Source: Shewanella ulleungensis (lineage in GTDB: Bacteria > Pseudomonadota > Gammaproteobacteria > Enterobacterales > Shewanellaceae). Taken from it: a stretch of 64,000 bases of DNA. The position numbers and the translations under genes were made by a program. Numbering within the stretch: the stretch's first letter is position 1; each line of letters opens with the position of its first letter. Positions 38,701 through 47,722 of this stretch are shown in pieces. Below the pieces are notes generated by a model. That model had not been told where the DNA came from. It worked only from the letters and a program-made list of their open reading frames with translations, and ran no database searches. The DNA lies in assembly GCF_014648315.1 (NCBI RefSeq), contig NZ_BMQW01000003.1, positions 124,001-188,000 on the forward strand, given 5' to 3'.

Positions 38701-39792
38701 ATGAATCAGACAAATAACATTTCAGGACTTAAAAAATCACAAGTCTTCGATGACGTCGATCTTATCAACGACGCAGAGGCAAGCAAAAGTGCTGAACCTA
38801 TCAAACCAACGCAATCATTCAATGACGTTGAGTTTGTGTGCGAACAGGTTCTGGATGAATTACCTGAATCTATTTCTGACAGCATTGCACCCAGTAAACC
38901 TAAACGCTGGTCTAGGTTAGCGATACTGTCGCTTATCAGTGTGGCTTTGTTAGCCGTTGTGCAAACAGTATTAGGCTTATTGGAGTCATTTAATCAAAGC
39001 CCATGGTTATTTGGTTTTTATGCTGCTGTTTTGGCCATTGTGAGTTTATGGGCTGGTGTAGGAGTGATAAAAGAATGGCGTAAATTGGTTAATCTTAAAA
39101 AAGTAGCCGATCACCAGGCTATTGCAGAACGATTATCGCAAAGTATGCAAATGGGTGAGGCTAATAGATTTATTTCACCTATCTTAGCAAAATATCCTAA
39201 TACACAGGCAAAGCAGCATTATATTAAGGTCAGTAATAAAGAGCATAATGATGCAGAGATTGTCATGCTGTTTGATCAAATAGTCCTTAGTGAACGTGAT
39301 TTATTAGCGAAAAAAAGAGTTAATCGATTCGCTGCAGAATCGGCATTATTACTTGCTGCAAGTCCGTTGGCCGCATTAGATATGGCCATCATTTTGTTGC
39401 GTAATCAAAAGATGATTAATGAAGTGGCTGCTATTTATGGTATTGAATTAGGTTATTGGAGCCGAATTAAACTTATTCGTAGCATCATTATCAATGTTAT
39501 TTACGCGGGCAGCACTGAAGTTATTACCGATCTTGGTACGCAATTATTATCGGTCGAAATGACCGGTAAATTATCTACTCGAATAGCGCAAGGGCTGGGT
39601 GGTGGTCTGCTGACAGCAAGATTAGGCTACCAAGCAATGAGCTTATGTCGTCCTATTGCCTTTAAAGCTAAAAATAAGCCCAAACTGACTCAAGTACACC
39701 AACATTTATTGGGTGAGTTAAGCCAGTTCACCTCGTCGATGATGACTAAAACAAAAGCCAAAACCGCAGAATCGGTCAATAATAAGGCATAG
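38701..39792 (+). CDS. ycjF: YcjF family inner-membrane protein (DUF697)
   Basis: A protein of about 363 residues (E. coli YcjF 353) with two close hydrophobic segments near residues 80-135 and a C-terminal DUF697-type region. I favour the ATG at 38701, with GAG at 38688-38691 upstream, over 38683, which adds six residues and lacks a ribosome binding site. Partner of YcjX by synteny; function unknown. Confidence 0.9.
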   Translation: MNQTNNISGLKKSQVFDDVDLINDAEASKSAEPIKPTQSFNDVEFVCEQVLDELPESISDSIAPSKPKRWSRLAILSLISVALLAVVQTVLGLLESFNQSPWLFGFYAAVLAIVSLWAGVGVIKEWRKLVNLKKVADHQAIAERLSQSMQMGEANRFISPILAKYPNTQAKQHYIKVSNKEHNDAEIVMLFDQIVLSERDLLAKKRVNRFAAESALLLAASPLAALDMAIILLRNQKMINEVAAIYGIELGYWSRIKLIRSIIINVIYAGSTEVITDLGTQLLSVEMTGKLSTRIAQGLGGGLLTARLGYQAMSLCRPIAFKAKNKPKLTQVHQHLLGELSQFTSSMMTKTKAKTAESVNNKA

Positions 39793-39932
39793 CGAATTGT
39801 GTTTTTTGTGTACAACTTCTCGTTGTTGACTACAGTTAGTGTCGATTTAGAAACAGCATAGCGTTCTGAATCTTCGCGCTGGCTTAAGGAGTAAGGAACA
39901 TGCCAGCAAAATAAGGAAACAAGGAGACTCTA

Positions 39933-40277
39933 ATGAAGTCATCATTGACATTAACCGCGGTATTTATGTGCTTATGTTGTTTTTTCAGCACCTCATCTTT
40001 TGCCGCCGACTCAGCCAAAACGAAAGTTACCGCTGAAACATCCAAAAAAGTAACCAAGACCGTCGACGAAAACACCGCTAAATTACAGAATGTTAATGTA
40101 AATAAAGCCAGTGTTGTCGAGCTACAATCGCTTAAAGGCATAGGTCAAGCGAAGGCTCAAGCTATTGTCGATTATCGGAGTAAAAATGGTAAGTTCAAAA
40201 ATTTACAACAATTGACTATGGTAAAAGGTGTGGGCGATAAGTTAGTCGGTCAAAATGCCAAAAATATCAGTTTTTAA
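39933..40277 (+). CDS. comEA: ComEA family helix-hairpin-helix DNA-binding protein
   Basis: A 114-residue exported protein. A signal peptide ends at SSFA|AD near residue 25, then a Thr/Lys-rich linker, and residues about 53-114 form two helix-hairpin-helix motifs (VNKASVVELQSLKGIGQAKAQAIVDYR and KNLQQLTMVKGVGDKLV). ComEA proteins bind double-stranded DNA in the periplasm during natural transformation; some homologues serve other roles. Its own promoter is likely. Confidence 0.9.
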   Translation: MKSSLTLTAVFMCLCCFFSTSSFAADSAKTKVTAETSKKVTKTVDENTAKLQNVNVNKASVVELQSLKGIGQAKAQAIVDYRSKNGKFKNLQQLTMVKGVGDKLVGQNAKNISF

Positions 40278-40315
40278 GTTAGCTGATGTGAGATTATAAA
40301 AGACTGATTGCAATA

Positions 40316-40344
40316 AAAACGGAAGCCTTGGCTTCCGTTTTTTT
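40316..40344 (+). terminator. Intrinsic terminator after comEA
   Basis: AAAACGGAAGCC pairs with GGCTTCCGTTTT around TT, followed by T. Confidence 0.9.
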
Positions 40345-40427
40345 GTCTAACGAATTTACCGTTCTATTTGGGTGTTGTTAGTTGAGCACAGCTAATTTTG
40401 TTGAGTAGATTAACTGCTACGGACTTG

Positions 40428-41165
40428 TTATTGCGCATTCAATGCTTGGCCGTTAGTACCGATTGATTCATCACCCATTAAAAATAAGTAAGTAGGCATA
40501 ATCTGCAGGGCTGTTTTTAATGTCTGTGGATCTTCTGCAGGATATGCTTTAGCGCGCATTTCAGTGCGTGTTGCACCAGGGTTAATTGTGTTGACTCGAA
40601 CATGTGTTTCATCACATTCATCAGCGAGAACTTGCATCATGCCTTCGGTCGCAAACTTAGAGAAAGCATAAGGCCCCCAGTAAGCACGTCCTTTGCGGCC
40701 AACACTGCTAGAGGTGAAGATGATTGATGCATGTGGCGCTTTACGCATAATCGGCAACAAGGCTTTAGTCATAATTGCTTGAGCCGTTACATTGACTTTC
40801 ATTATGGTCTCTAAAGAGGTTAGATCAATGTGTTCAAATGGGCCTAACGCACCCAGTTGTGAAGCATTGTGTAATAGCCCATCTAAGTGGCCAAATTGTT
40901 CTGCAATGGTCTCAGCCATGTCGATATAGTTCTGTTCTGTTGCCCCTTTTAAGTCAAGCGGCACAATTGCAGGTGTTGGATAACCAGCATTGACAATTTC
41001 GTCATACACTTTTTCAAGTTTTTTAACTGTTTTACCCAATAAAATAACGGTCGCGCCATGCTTAGCAAATTCAATCGCGGCAGCCTGACCGATACCGTCT
41101 CCAGCGCCAGTTACCAAGATAGTTTTATTATTAAGTAAATCTTTTGCAGCTTGATATTCCAACAT
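40428..41165 (-). CDS. yciK: Short-chain dehydrogenase YciK
   Basis: A 245-residue SDR protein resembling E. coli YciK (252). The TGxxxGxG cofactor motif is TGAGDGIG (residues 19-26), with the N-x-x-x at HNAS, catalytic Ser in FTSSSVGRKG and Y-x-x-x-K in YAFSKFA. NAD(P) dependent oxidoreduction is expected; the substrate is unknown. Monocistronic. Confidence 0.88.
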   Translation of the reverse strand: MLEYQAAKDLLNNKTILVTGAGDGIGQAAAIEFAKHGATVILLGKTVKKLEKVYDEIVNAGYPTPAIVPLDLKGATEQNYIDMAETIAEQFGHLDGLLHNASQLGALGPFEHIDLTSLETIMKVNVTAQAIMTKALLPIMRKAPHASIIFTSSSVGRKGRAYWGPYAFSKFATEGMMQVLADECDETHVRVNTINPGATRTEMRAKAYPAEDPQTLKTALQIMPTYLFLMGDESIGTNGQALNAQ

Positions 41166-41424
41166 GATTAATTAATTCCTCTTAGCGCAATCGCCCGTCA
41201 AATCTAGAACCGAATAAAAAATAAACGACCGTTTGAAACAAATGATTGATAATTGTATGCGAATAGGTCATTTGTATGTAACAAACTTGTAGCTAACTCT
41301 ATAATTTTGCGTTAACTTGAGAATAGTTAAGGACTAACATAAGTCCTTTTGGTCGCATGATAGGCCTATTGTGACCAATTCTTGGGGAAAACAAAATTAT
41401 TAAAACAAGATTTGGGGAAAAAAG

Positions 41425-43914
41425 ATGAAAAGACTCATTTTGGGTGTTGCAATAACATCTGCTCTTGGTTTGACGGCATGTGGTGGTGATAGTTTTAACG
41501 AAGCAAAAGAAAAAGCTGAGCCATTGGTGCCTTTGTCATACGTTCAGTTTGATCCAGCTAATGGAAAGCTGCCTCTACCAAACGATTTACTGTTTAGCGG
41601 TACTACAGATGGTACCTTGTCTATTCCGGGTGAAACCGGTGTCGATTACACTAATCCTTCAATTGCACTAGGTGCACTAGATGGATGGTCAACTAGCTCA
41701 CCAATTTCAATAACTATGGAGCTAGCAAACGACCTACAGGGTAATGCACTTACCATTGATGCAGCATCGGTATTTCAGCCAGGTGCTGTTCGCGTTTTTG
41801 AAGCCACTGTTGGTGGTTCACTCTCTACCGATCCTGAATGTACTTCACAAGCATCTGTATCTGCTTGTAAAGTAGGTGAAGAATTAACATTTGGTGTTGA
41901 TTTTGTTACCAAAGCGTCAGGTAGCAGTGTGGTTATTGTGCCACTTAAGCCTCTAAAACCTATCCAATCGTATTTATATGTGGCTACGGACTTAATTCAA
42001 GACTCTTTAGGTCGTAGCATTGCACCTTCTTCAACATATAACCTACTTAAGTTAGACATTGACACTAAGCCGTTAGAAACCGCTGCTCAATTGCAATTAC
42101 AAGGCTTAGTCAATAGCTATGAAAAAGGGGTAGCCGCTGAGCATGGCGTTGACTCTGAAAACATTATCTTCTCAGGCTTATTTACCACTCAGTCGGTTGC
42201 TAATGTTTATGAGACAGCTAAGCTGTTAATGGCATCAAGCGATCCATATAAACCCTCTTTTACTCAAACGCCAGCCCCTGCTGGTTATACTGCCGCGAAT
42301 GCCTTAGGATTAACTTCAGCAAGTGGTGTTGCTTATGTATTAGCTGATATGGCTGATGTGTATACGGCTGAAATTACAGTACCATTTTATGGAAACTGTT
42401 CGTCAGCTAGTTGTGTTATTCCAGTTGTTGACGGTGCACCGACAGCACCGAATGGTCGCTGGTTTGCTCAGGGAGACAGCCCTGTATCTGTGTTATTGGC
42501 GTTACAAGCTGGCACGCTAAGTCAAACTAACTTTTTCACTCAAGCTTCTGAGCAAGGTGTTGATGCACAAGCTGCATTAGCTAACCCAGCCCTATTAGCC
42601 GGTAAACAGTGGAAATTAGATGATGGCACCGCAGCAGATACGTCAAAGCATTTAACTCGTTTAAATCCTATCCCAGCAATTAAGGGATATGAAACAATCC
42701 CTGTGCAAATTACGATACCAAATGCAACTAAGCTTGCAGCATTTACAGCCGCTCAAGGTGGCACATTTGTTCCTCCAACAAGTGGTTGGCCAACGACCAT
42801 TACTATGCATGGTTTAGGCGGCGGTAAAGAAATGAACCTAGCTTACGCAGGTACATACGCAGCGGCAGGTATTGCCACCATTTCAATCGATATGCCACTG
42901 CATGGTGAGCGTTCGTATGATATCAATGGTGATGGCGTTTATGAAATGTCGGCAACAGCACCTGCATTTGGTAATTTAATTGGCAAGCCGGATGCATTTA
43001 CTAATGGTGACCCATTAGTGTTTGTTAACATCGCAAGTACCTTAACGGTTCGTGATAATTTCCGCCAAGCTACGCTAGACCATTTAGCATTGCGTTTATT
43101 ATTAGAGGGTATGGCAGGGCAATTAGCTGCGGCTAACCAGCCACAAGTGTTCGATGTATCGAAAATCAGTGCTCAAGGTTTAAGCTTGGGCGGCATTGTA
43201 GGTACAACCTTCTCGACTTATGCAAGTACTGGGTTAACAGATCCATCTACGGGCACGTATTTAGGTAACCCTTACGCCATTAATGCAGCTTCATTAGTTG
43301 CTCCAGCGGGTGGTTTAGCGGGTTCATTTGCGGGTTCAGCAGCGTTTGGTCCACAATTGTTTGCTAACGTCACTGCATCTAGCACTTTTGCTGCACTATT
43401 AACTGCGGCTAATACGGCAGGTTATGAAGAAGGCACTGCTGAGTACGAGGCATTAGTGCAGGCTGTTTATGCTGGATTTATCCCATCATTTGCTCTAGCT
43501 GTACAAACAGCTGTAGATTCTGCAGACCCATTAAACCATGCGGGGATGTTAGCTGCGACAGAAGTTCCGGTGCATCTAATCGAAATCGCGGGTGATGGTG
43601 CTGATAACTTGTCTGACCAAACCTTGCCTAACAGTGTTGCTAATTTCCCTCTGTCTGGAACTGAGCCGTTAATTTCCGCAATGGGTTTAGATTGTGTTGA
43701 TGCAACCATGCCTGGTTCTGGTGCTGTGCGTTTCTCTAAAGGGCATCACAGTTCAATTGTAAGTCCTAGTGAAGTTGCTGGTGTTACAGATGGAATGGCT
43801 GCTGCAGCGACCGCAGAAATGCAAGCTCAGGTTGCAGGCTTTGCAAAAAGTGCTGGCGCTGGACAAGCCACAATTGTGGTATCAAATAGCGATGTAATTA
43901 AAAGTTGTAACTAA
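41425..43914 (+). CDS. VolA/Pla-1 family extracellular (lyso)phospholipase lipoprotein
   Basis: An 829-residue lipoprotein: signal peptide MKRLILGVAITSALGLTAC with a TAC|GGDS lipobox and Gly at +2, favouring outer-membrane delivery. The lipase nucleophile Ser587 lies in GLSLGG (GxSxG), preceded by the ITMHGLGGGKEM oxyanion-type segment. It matches the Pla-1/cef and VolA group, surface lipases of Vibrio, Shewanella and relatives that release fatty acids from lysophospholipids. The gene stands alone; no FadL is in the window. Confidence 0.87.
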   Translation: MKRLILGVAITSALGLTACGGDSFNEAKEKAEPLVPLSYVQFDPANGKLPLPNDLLFSGTTDGTLSIPGETGVDYTNPSIALGALDGWSTSSPISITMELANDLQGNALTIDAASVFQPGAVRVFEATVGGSLSTDPECTSQASVSACKVGEELTFGVDFVTKASGSSVVIVPLKPLKPIQSYLYVATDLIQDSLGRSIAPSSTYNLLKLDIDTKPLETAAQLQLQGLVNSYEKGVAAEHGVDSENIIFSGLFTTQSVANVYETAKLLMASSDPYKPSFTQTPAPAGYTAANALGLTSASGVAYVLADMADVYTAEITVPFYGNCSSASCVIPVVDGAPTAPNGRWFAQGDSPVSVLLALQAGTLSQTNFFTQASEQGVDAQAALANPALLAGKQWKLDDGTAADTSKHLTRLNPIPAIKGYETIPVQITIPNATKLAAFTAAQGGTFVPPTSGWPTTITMHGLGGGKEMNLAYAGTYAAAGIATISIDMPLHGERSYDINGDGVYEMSATAPAFGNLIGKPDAFTNGDPLVFVNIASTLTVRDNFRQATLDHLALRLLLEGMAGQLAAANQPQVFDVSKISAQGLSLGGIVGTTFSTYASTGLTDPSTGTYLGNPYAINAASLVAPAGGLAGSFAGSAAFGPQLFANVTASSTFAALLTAANTAGYEEGTAEYEALVQAVYAGFIPSFALAVQTAVDSADPLNHAGMLAATEVPVHLIEIAGDGADNLSDQTLPNSVANFPLSGTEPLISAMGLDCVDATMPGSGAVRFSKGHHSSIVSPSEVAGVTDGMAAAATAEMQAQVAGFAKSAGAGQATIVVSNSDVIKSCN

Positions 43915-43943
43915 TACTTACTAATTAGTCTTCGTTTTGACTT

Positions 43944-43971
43944 AAAACCCAGCAATTAGCTGGGTTTTTTA
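43944..43971 (+). terminator. Intrinsic terminator after the lipase gene
   Basis: AAAACCCAGC pairs with GCTGGGTTTT around AATTA, then T. The stem core equals that after feoB. Confidence 0.88.
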
Positions 43972-44037
43972 TTCTCTATTTATCGATAATTACTGATAAA
44001 ATATCGGTAGATTGTTTTTTCCTATATGGAGCGAAAT

Positions 44038-45048
44038 TTGGAATTTTTATATGAATACGGCTTATTTTTAGCTAAAGCCGTGACGATTGTGATAGCAATA
44101 ATGGCGGTAGTGGTGTTGGTGTTAGCCAGTGGCATTAAACATAAAGCTGACAAAGGTGAGCTACGCCTGACCGATATTTCAGATGAGCTATTGCAACTTA
44201 AACACCAGTTGAAAGAAGAGTTGCTGTCTAAAAAGCAATTTAAAGCCTATGAAAAACAGGTTAAGGCAGATGAAAAAGCGGCTGAAAAATCCGATGTCAC
44301 CAAGGGGAAAGTCTTTGTTATTGATTTTAAAGGCAGTATCGATGCTGGTGAAGTCGCTTCATTGCGTGAAGAAGTCACGGCTATTTTAACCATTGCTGAT
44401 AAAGATGATGAAGTCCTGGTGAATGTTGAAAGTGGCGGCGGCATGGTCCATGGTTATGGCCTCGCATCAAGCCAATTAGACCGTTTACGTCAAGCCAACA
44501 TCCCCTTATCTATTTGTATCGATAAAGTCGCTGCTAGCGGTGGCTACATGATGGCGTGTGTGGCTAATAAAGTGTATGCGGCTCCCTTTGCCATTGTTGG
44601 CTCAATTGGTGTAGTGGCACAGGTGCCGAACTTTAACCGTTTACTTAAAAAGCATGATATAGATTACGAACAACATACCGCGGGTGATTTTAAGCGTACC
44701 TTAACCATCTTTGGCGAAAATACCGATGAAGGCCGGGCTAAGTTTCAACAAGAGCTTGAAGAGACTCACGTATTATTTAAAGAGTTCGTTGGTCGCTACC
44801 GTCCAGAAATGGACATCGCTAAGGTGGCTACCGGCGAGCATTGGTATGGCCAACAAGCGATTGATCTCGGTTTAATTGATGAAATTTCGACTAGTGATGA
44901 TGTTATTTTAAACTTAGTGAAAACCCACCAAGTGATTAAAATTCGATATCAGATGAAGAAAAAGTTGGCAGATAAAATTGCCCATGGAGCTTCGTTGTCG
45001 GTTAATGCCGTGATGAACAAACTGGTTGAACGCAATCAATCGGTGTAA
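44038..45048 (+). CDS. sohB: Inner-membrane serine peptidase SohB
   Basis: A signal-peptide-peptidase-A-like (S49) protease of 336 residues, with an N-terminal membrane helix (about 12-32) and the Ser/Lys dyad: Ser167 in VAASGGYMMA and Lys219 in GDFKRTLT. I choose the TTG start at 44038: TGGAG at 44027-44031 is a good ribosome binding site six bases ahead and the protein then begins MEFLYEYGLFLAK as in other SohB proteins. The ATG at 44026, four codons upstream, overlaps that site and has none of its own. Confidence 0.92.
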   Translation: MEFLYEYGLFLAKAVTIVIAIMAVVVLVLASGIKHKADKGELRLTDISDELLQLKHQLKEELLSKKQFKAYEKQVKADEKAAEKSDVTKGKVFVIDFKGSIDAGEVASLREEVTAILTIADKDDEVLVNVESGGGMVHGYGLASSQLDRLRQANIPLSICIDKVAASGGYMMACVANKVYAAPFAIVGSIGVVAQVPNFNRLLKKHDIDYEQHTAGDFKRTLTIFGENTDEGRAKFQQELEETHVLFKEFVGRYRPEMDIAKVATGEHWYGQQAIDLGLIDEISTSDDVILNLVKTHQVIKIRYQMKKKLADKIAHGASLSVNAVMNKLVERNQSV

Positions 45049-45065
45049 TACTAGTTTAGACTAAT

Positions 45066-45094
45066 AAAAACGACAGCCTAGGCTGTCGTTTTTA
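45066..45094. terminator. Bidirectional terminator between sohB and the DUF3083 gene
   Basis: AAAAACGACAGCC pairs with GGCTGTCGTTTTT around TA, with A and T flanks on both strands. Confidence 0.88.
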
Positions 45095-45123
45095 TTTTGG
45101 TAAGCATTATAATGATGACATCA

Positions 45124-46194
45124 TTACTGAGCTTTATAACTGATGTGCTGGTGGAAGCGTAAAATCACATCAACATGCTCTTTATCAATATCAAATTCTT
45201 GAGTAAACATGCGCAATGCATCTTCTACTTGATTCATAAAGCGACCATAACCTTCGTCGGTCTCGTCACTCTTACCTGCAACAATCACAAAACGGAACAC
45301 ATCGACGAGCTTATTGCTGTCCCAGTGGCCAATCGGTTCTGGTGATTGGGCATGAGGATCAAAACCAATCATTTGAAATTCATCGGTACTGGTGAGTTGC
45401 TCGTATTTACTGTTACGTACTAGTGGTAATTTGCCATTAGCAACCATAGCCACGCGCTTTAACTGCTTACTCTGAGTTGCCTGAATAAACTTGTCATAAA
45501 CCGTTTGGTAAATAGCACCAAAATCGACAGTATCATTAGCTAATAATTGTTTTTTAATGCGGCGATCGACAGGAATGTTAATCGTAACGTAGTTCAACGT
45601 ACTAACGTTTTCAGGCAATTCACAGTGACGGCGCTGATAGCGACTGTCTACCGCGCGCAATTTATAACCATATGTTTCTTTAAGACCTTTTGCTTTAGCA
45701 AAAAAGTCATAAGAGATATGCTGGTGATCGCGAATTTTAATCGGCACATCTTTTACTGGTAACAGTGGTTTTAGTTCGGCAATAAAGTGCTGAATTTTAG
45801 TGTGAAAACTTGCTGCATTGCTGCGTAAGTCATCACCTGTAGCTAAAAATACAATACGTAATTTACGCGCTCTAAATCCCGGAGTGCTATGTAGGCGGTT
45901 AGCTTCATGATGGGCTGGATTATAAAAGAAACGCAGTTGCTCGTTTGAACTTAAACAGTAAGCTTCACTGTGAAAGCGCACCATAGGTAATTTATCTGTG
46001 GTAACAACATGCACATTATACAGCTCTTGTTTTTCAGCGAGTTGGTATACTAATTTACTGAATTCATCGTAACAAGTTTCTAAGCTGCTGTATGTATTAA
46101 GGTATTCGTCGGTTAATGGGAATCCGATAGTGATGTATTGGTTTTTACGGGTCGCACTAGGTAAATATACTTTTTTTTGACGACTGACGGACAT
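45124..46194 (-). CDS. DUF3083 family protein, internally duplicated
   Basis: A 356-residue soluble protein I recognise as DUF3083, a family of Shewanella and close relatives with no known role. It has no signal peptide or membrane segment. Two halves of about 190 residues repeat the same landmarks in order: YITIGFPL (20) and YVTINIPV (202), KLPMVR (68) and KLPLVR (255), the RKLRIVFLATG and VFRFVIVAGK strands, and HQHISY (157 and 348). No catalytic motif is recognised. Monocistronic, converging on sohB. Confidence 0.8.
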   Translation of the reverse strand: MSVSRQKKVYLPSATRKNQYITIGFPLTDEYLNTYSSLETCYDEFSKLVYQLAEKQELYNVHVVTTDKLPMVRFHSEAYCLSSNEQLRFFYNPAHHEANRLHSTPGFRARKLRIVFLATGDDLRSNAASFHTKIQHFIAELKPLLPVKDVPIKIRDHQHISYDFFAKAKGLKETYGYKLRAVDSRYQRRHCELPENVSTLNYVTINIPVDRRIKKQLLANDTVDFGAIYQTVYDKFIQATQSKQLKRVAMVANGKLPLVRNSKYEQLTSTDEFQMIGFDPHAQSPEPIGHWDSNKLVDVFRFVIVAGKSDETDEGYGRFMNQVEDALRMFTQEFDIDKEHVDVILRFHQHISYKAQ

Positions 46195-46353
46195 GGTATT
46201 TCCTTAAATTGTCTAGTGTTGTCTAAAGTTTATCGTTATTTAATTGCTTGCTGAGCATCCATTTTAAACATTGAATCTGAAAATAAAATGACTTTCGTTC
46301 ACTTTATGCAAAACTTTTTAACATTTGCTATTAAACTCATAAAATTTAAATAG

Positions 46354-46941
46354 TTATTTATCTATCGCTGCAGTGATCCAAGGCAGCATCCATTGCGTAA
46401 TTTTATCTTGAGCCTGTTCGTTGGGGTGAATACCATCACGTTGCATCAAGCTTTTATCTGCGGCGATATCCTGCATAAAAAAGGGGACTAGGCTGATCGA
46501 AAATTCGTCGGCCAATTGATGGTAAACATCAGTGAACATTTTTGTGTAGCGAGGCCCGTAATTTGGTGGCACCATGATTTCGGTAAGCAACACTTTGGCG
46601 CCATGTTCCTGAGATTGGTTGATGATTTTTGTAAGATTTGATTTCAATTGGTTTGGCGGAAATCCGCGCAGACCATCGTTACCTCCAAGCTCAATAACAA
46701 CAATGTCAGGTTGGCTAGAATCCAGTAAACTAGGGAGTCTACGCAGTCCCCCTGCAGTTGTTTCGCCACTAACTGAACCATTAACTATGTCATGTTGAGG
46801 TAGTTCGTTTCGCAACAATTGTACCCAACCTTGATTTTCTGGCATGCCATAGCCTGCACTTAAGCTATCACCTAGTATCAAAACCGTGGCAGCATAGGTG
46901 GGCGCGCACATTAACATTAGCGTAAATGCAGTAGCTAACAT
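46354..46941 (-). CDS. tesA: Acyl-CoA thioesterase I/lysophospholipase TesA
   Basis: A 195-residue periplasmic SGNH hydrolase. Signal peptide MLATAFTLMLMCAPTYA, then the nucleophile Ser26 in LILGDSLSAGYG, the Gly of SVSGET, the Asn of GGNDGLRG and the Asp169/His172 of DGIHPN. It cleaves thioesters, lysophospholipids and small esters. I use the ATG at 46941; the frame stays open further upstream but would run into ybbA on the other strand. Divergent from ybbA, 31 bases away, the same arrangement as in E. coli. Confidence 0.94.
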   Translation of the reverse strand: MLATAFTLMLMCAPTYAATVLILGDSLSAGYGMPENQGWVQLLRNELPQHDIVNGSVSGETTAGGLRRLPSLLDSSQPDIVVIELGGNDGLRGFPPNQLKSNLTKIINQSQEHGAKVLLTEIMVPPNYGPRYTKMFTDVYHQLADEFSISLVPFFMQDIAADKSLMQRDGIHPNEQAQDKITQWMLPWITAAIDK

Positions 46942-46972
46942 GCGTTTAAGCGACAAAAATAAGAAGGATTGT

Positions 46973-47722
46973 ATGTCTAATAATATCGTTCGAAATACCA
47001 GTGCCATAACTGTAACTAACCTTAATAAAACTGTAGTGACCCAAGAGGGAGAGTTGACTATCCTCAACGGCATTAATATAGAAGTCAAGCAAGGTGACAG
47101 CATTGCTATTCTTGGACCATCAGGTTCTGGTAAATCAACCTTACTTGGATTGTTAGCTGCATTAGACACACCTACTACGGGTGAGATTGTCCTTGATGGC
47201 GTGGCATTATCAGGATTAAACGAAGAACAAAAAGCGGCCCTGCGTAAGCAAAAAGTCAGCTTTATTTTTCAATCCTTTATGCTGGTCGACACCTTAACAG
47301 CGTTAGAAAACGTCATGTTGCCTGCAGAGCTCGCAGGCGTTAAAGATGCTAAACAAAAAGCCCAAGCGATGCTTGAGCGTGTTGGCTTATCACATAGATT
47401 AAATCATTTACCTAAACAATTGTCTGGTGGTGAGCAGCAACGTGTTGCAATTGCCAGAGCATTCATTTGTGAACCTAAAGTGTTATTTGCCGACGAACCC
47501 ACTGGAAATTTAGACAGCGTAAATGGCGACAAAATTGCCGACATGCTATTTGCCCTAAACCAGGAAAGTGACACAACTTTAGTGCTGGTTACTCATGATT
47601 TGCACCTTGCCCAGCGTTGTGCAAGACAGCTTGTCATGGAAAATGGTCATTTGTCTGAACCCGCGGCCAATCAGAGCAATACAACACAAGCAGCTGACGG
47701 TAAAGTCGCGGAGGTAAGCTAA
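46973..47722 (+). CDS. ybbA: ABC transporter ATP-binding protein YbbA
   Basis: A 249-residue MacB/LolD-type ATPase: Walker A GPSGSGKST, Q-loop FIFQSFMLVDTLTALENV, signature LSGGEQQRVAIARAF, Walker B VLFADEPTGNLD. The ATG at 46973 follows AAGAAGGA. It overlaps ybbP by one base (TAATG), so the two form one complex. The transported or extracted substrate is unknown. Confidence 0.95.
   Translation: MSNNIVRNTSAITVTNLNKTVVTQEGELTILNGINIEVKQGDSIAILGPSGSGKSTLLGLLAALDTPTTGEIVLDGVALSGLNEEQKAALRKQKVSFIFQSFMLVDTLTALENVMLPAELAGVKDAKQKAQAMLERVGLSHRLNHLPKQLSGGEQQRVAIARAFICEPKVLFADEPTGNLDSVNGDKIADMLFALNQESDTTLVLVTHDLHLAQRCARQLVMENGHLSEPAANQSNTTQAADGKVAEVS

Noticed and set aside
46942..47169. A tesA frame that stays open another 228 bases upstream
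   Set aside because: It would overlap ybbA on the other strand and adds residues without a signal peptide or family resemblance; the ATG at 46941 starts the signal peptide.
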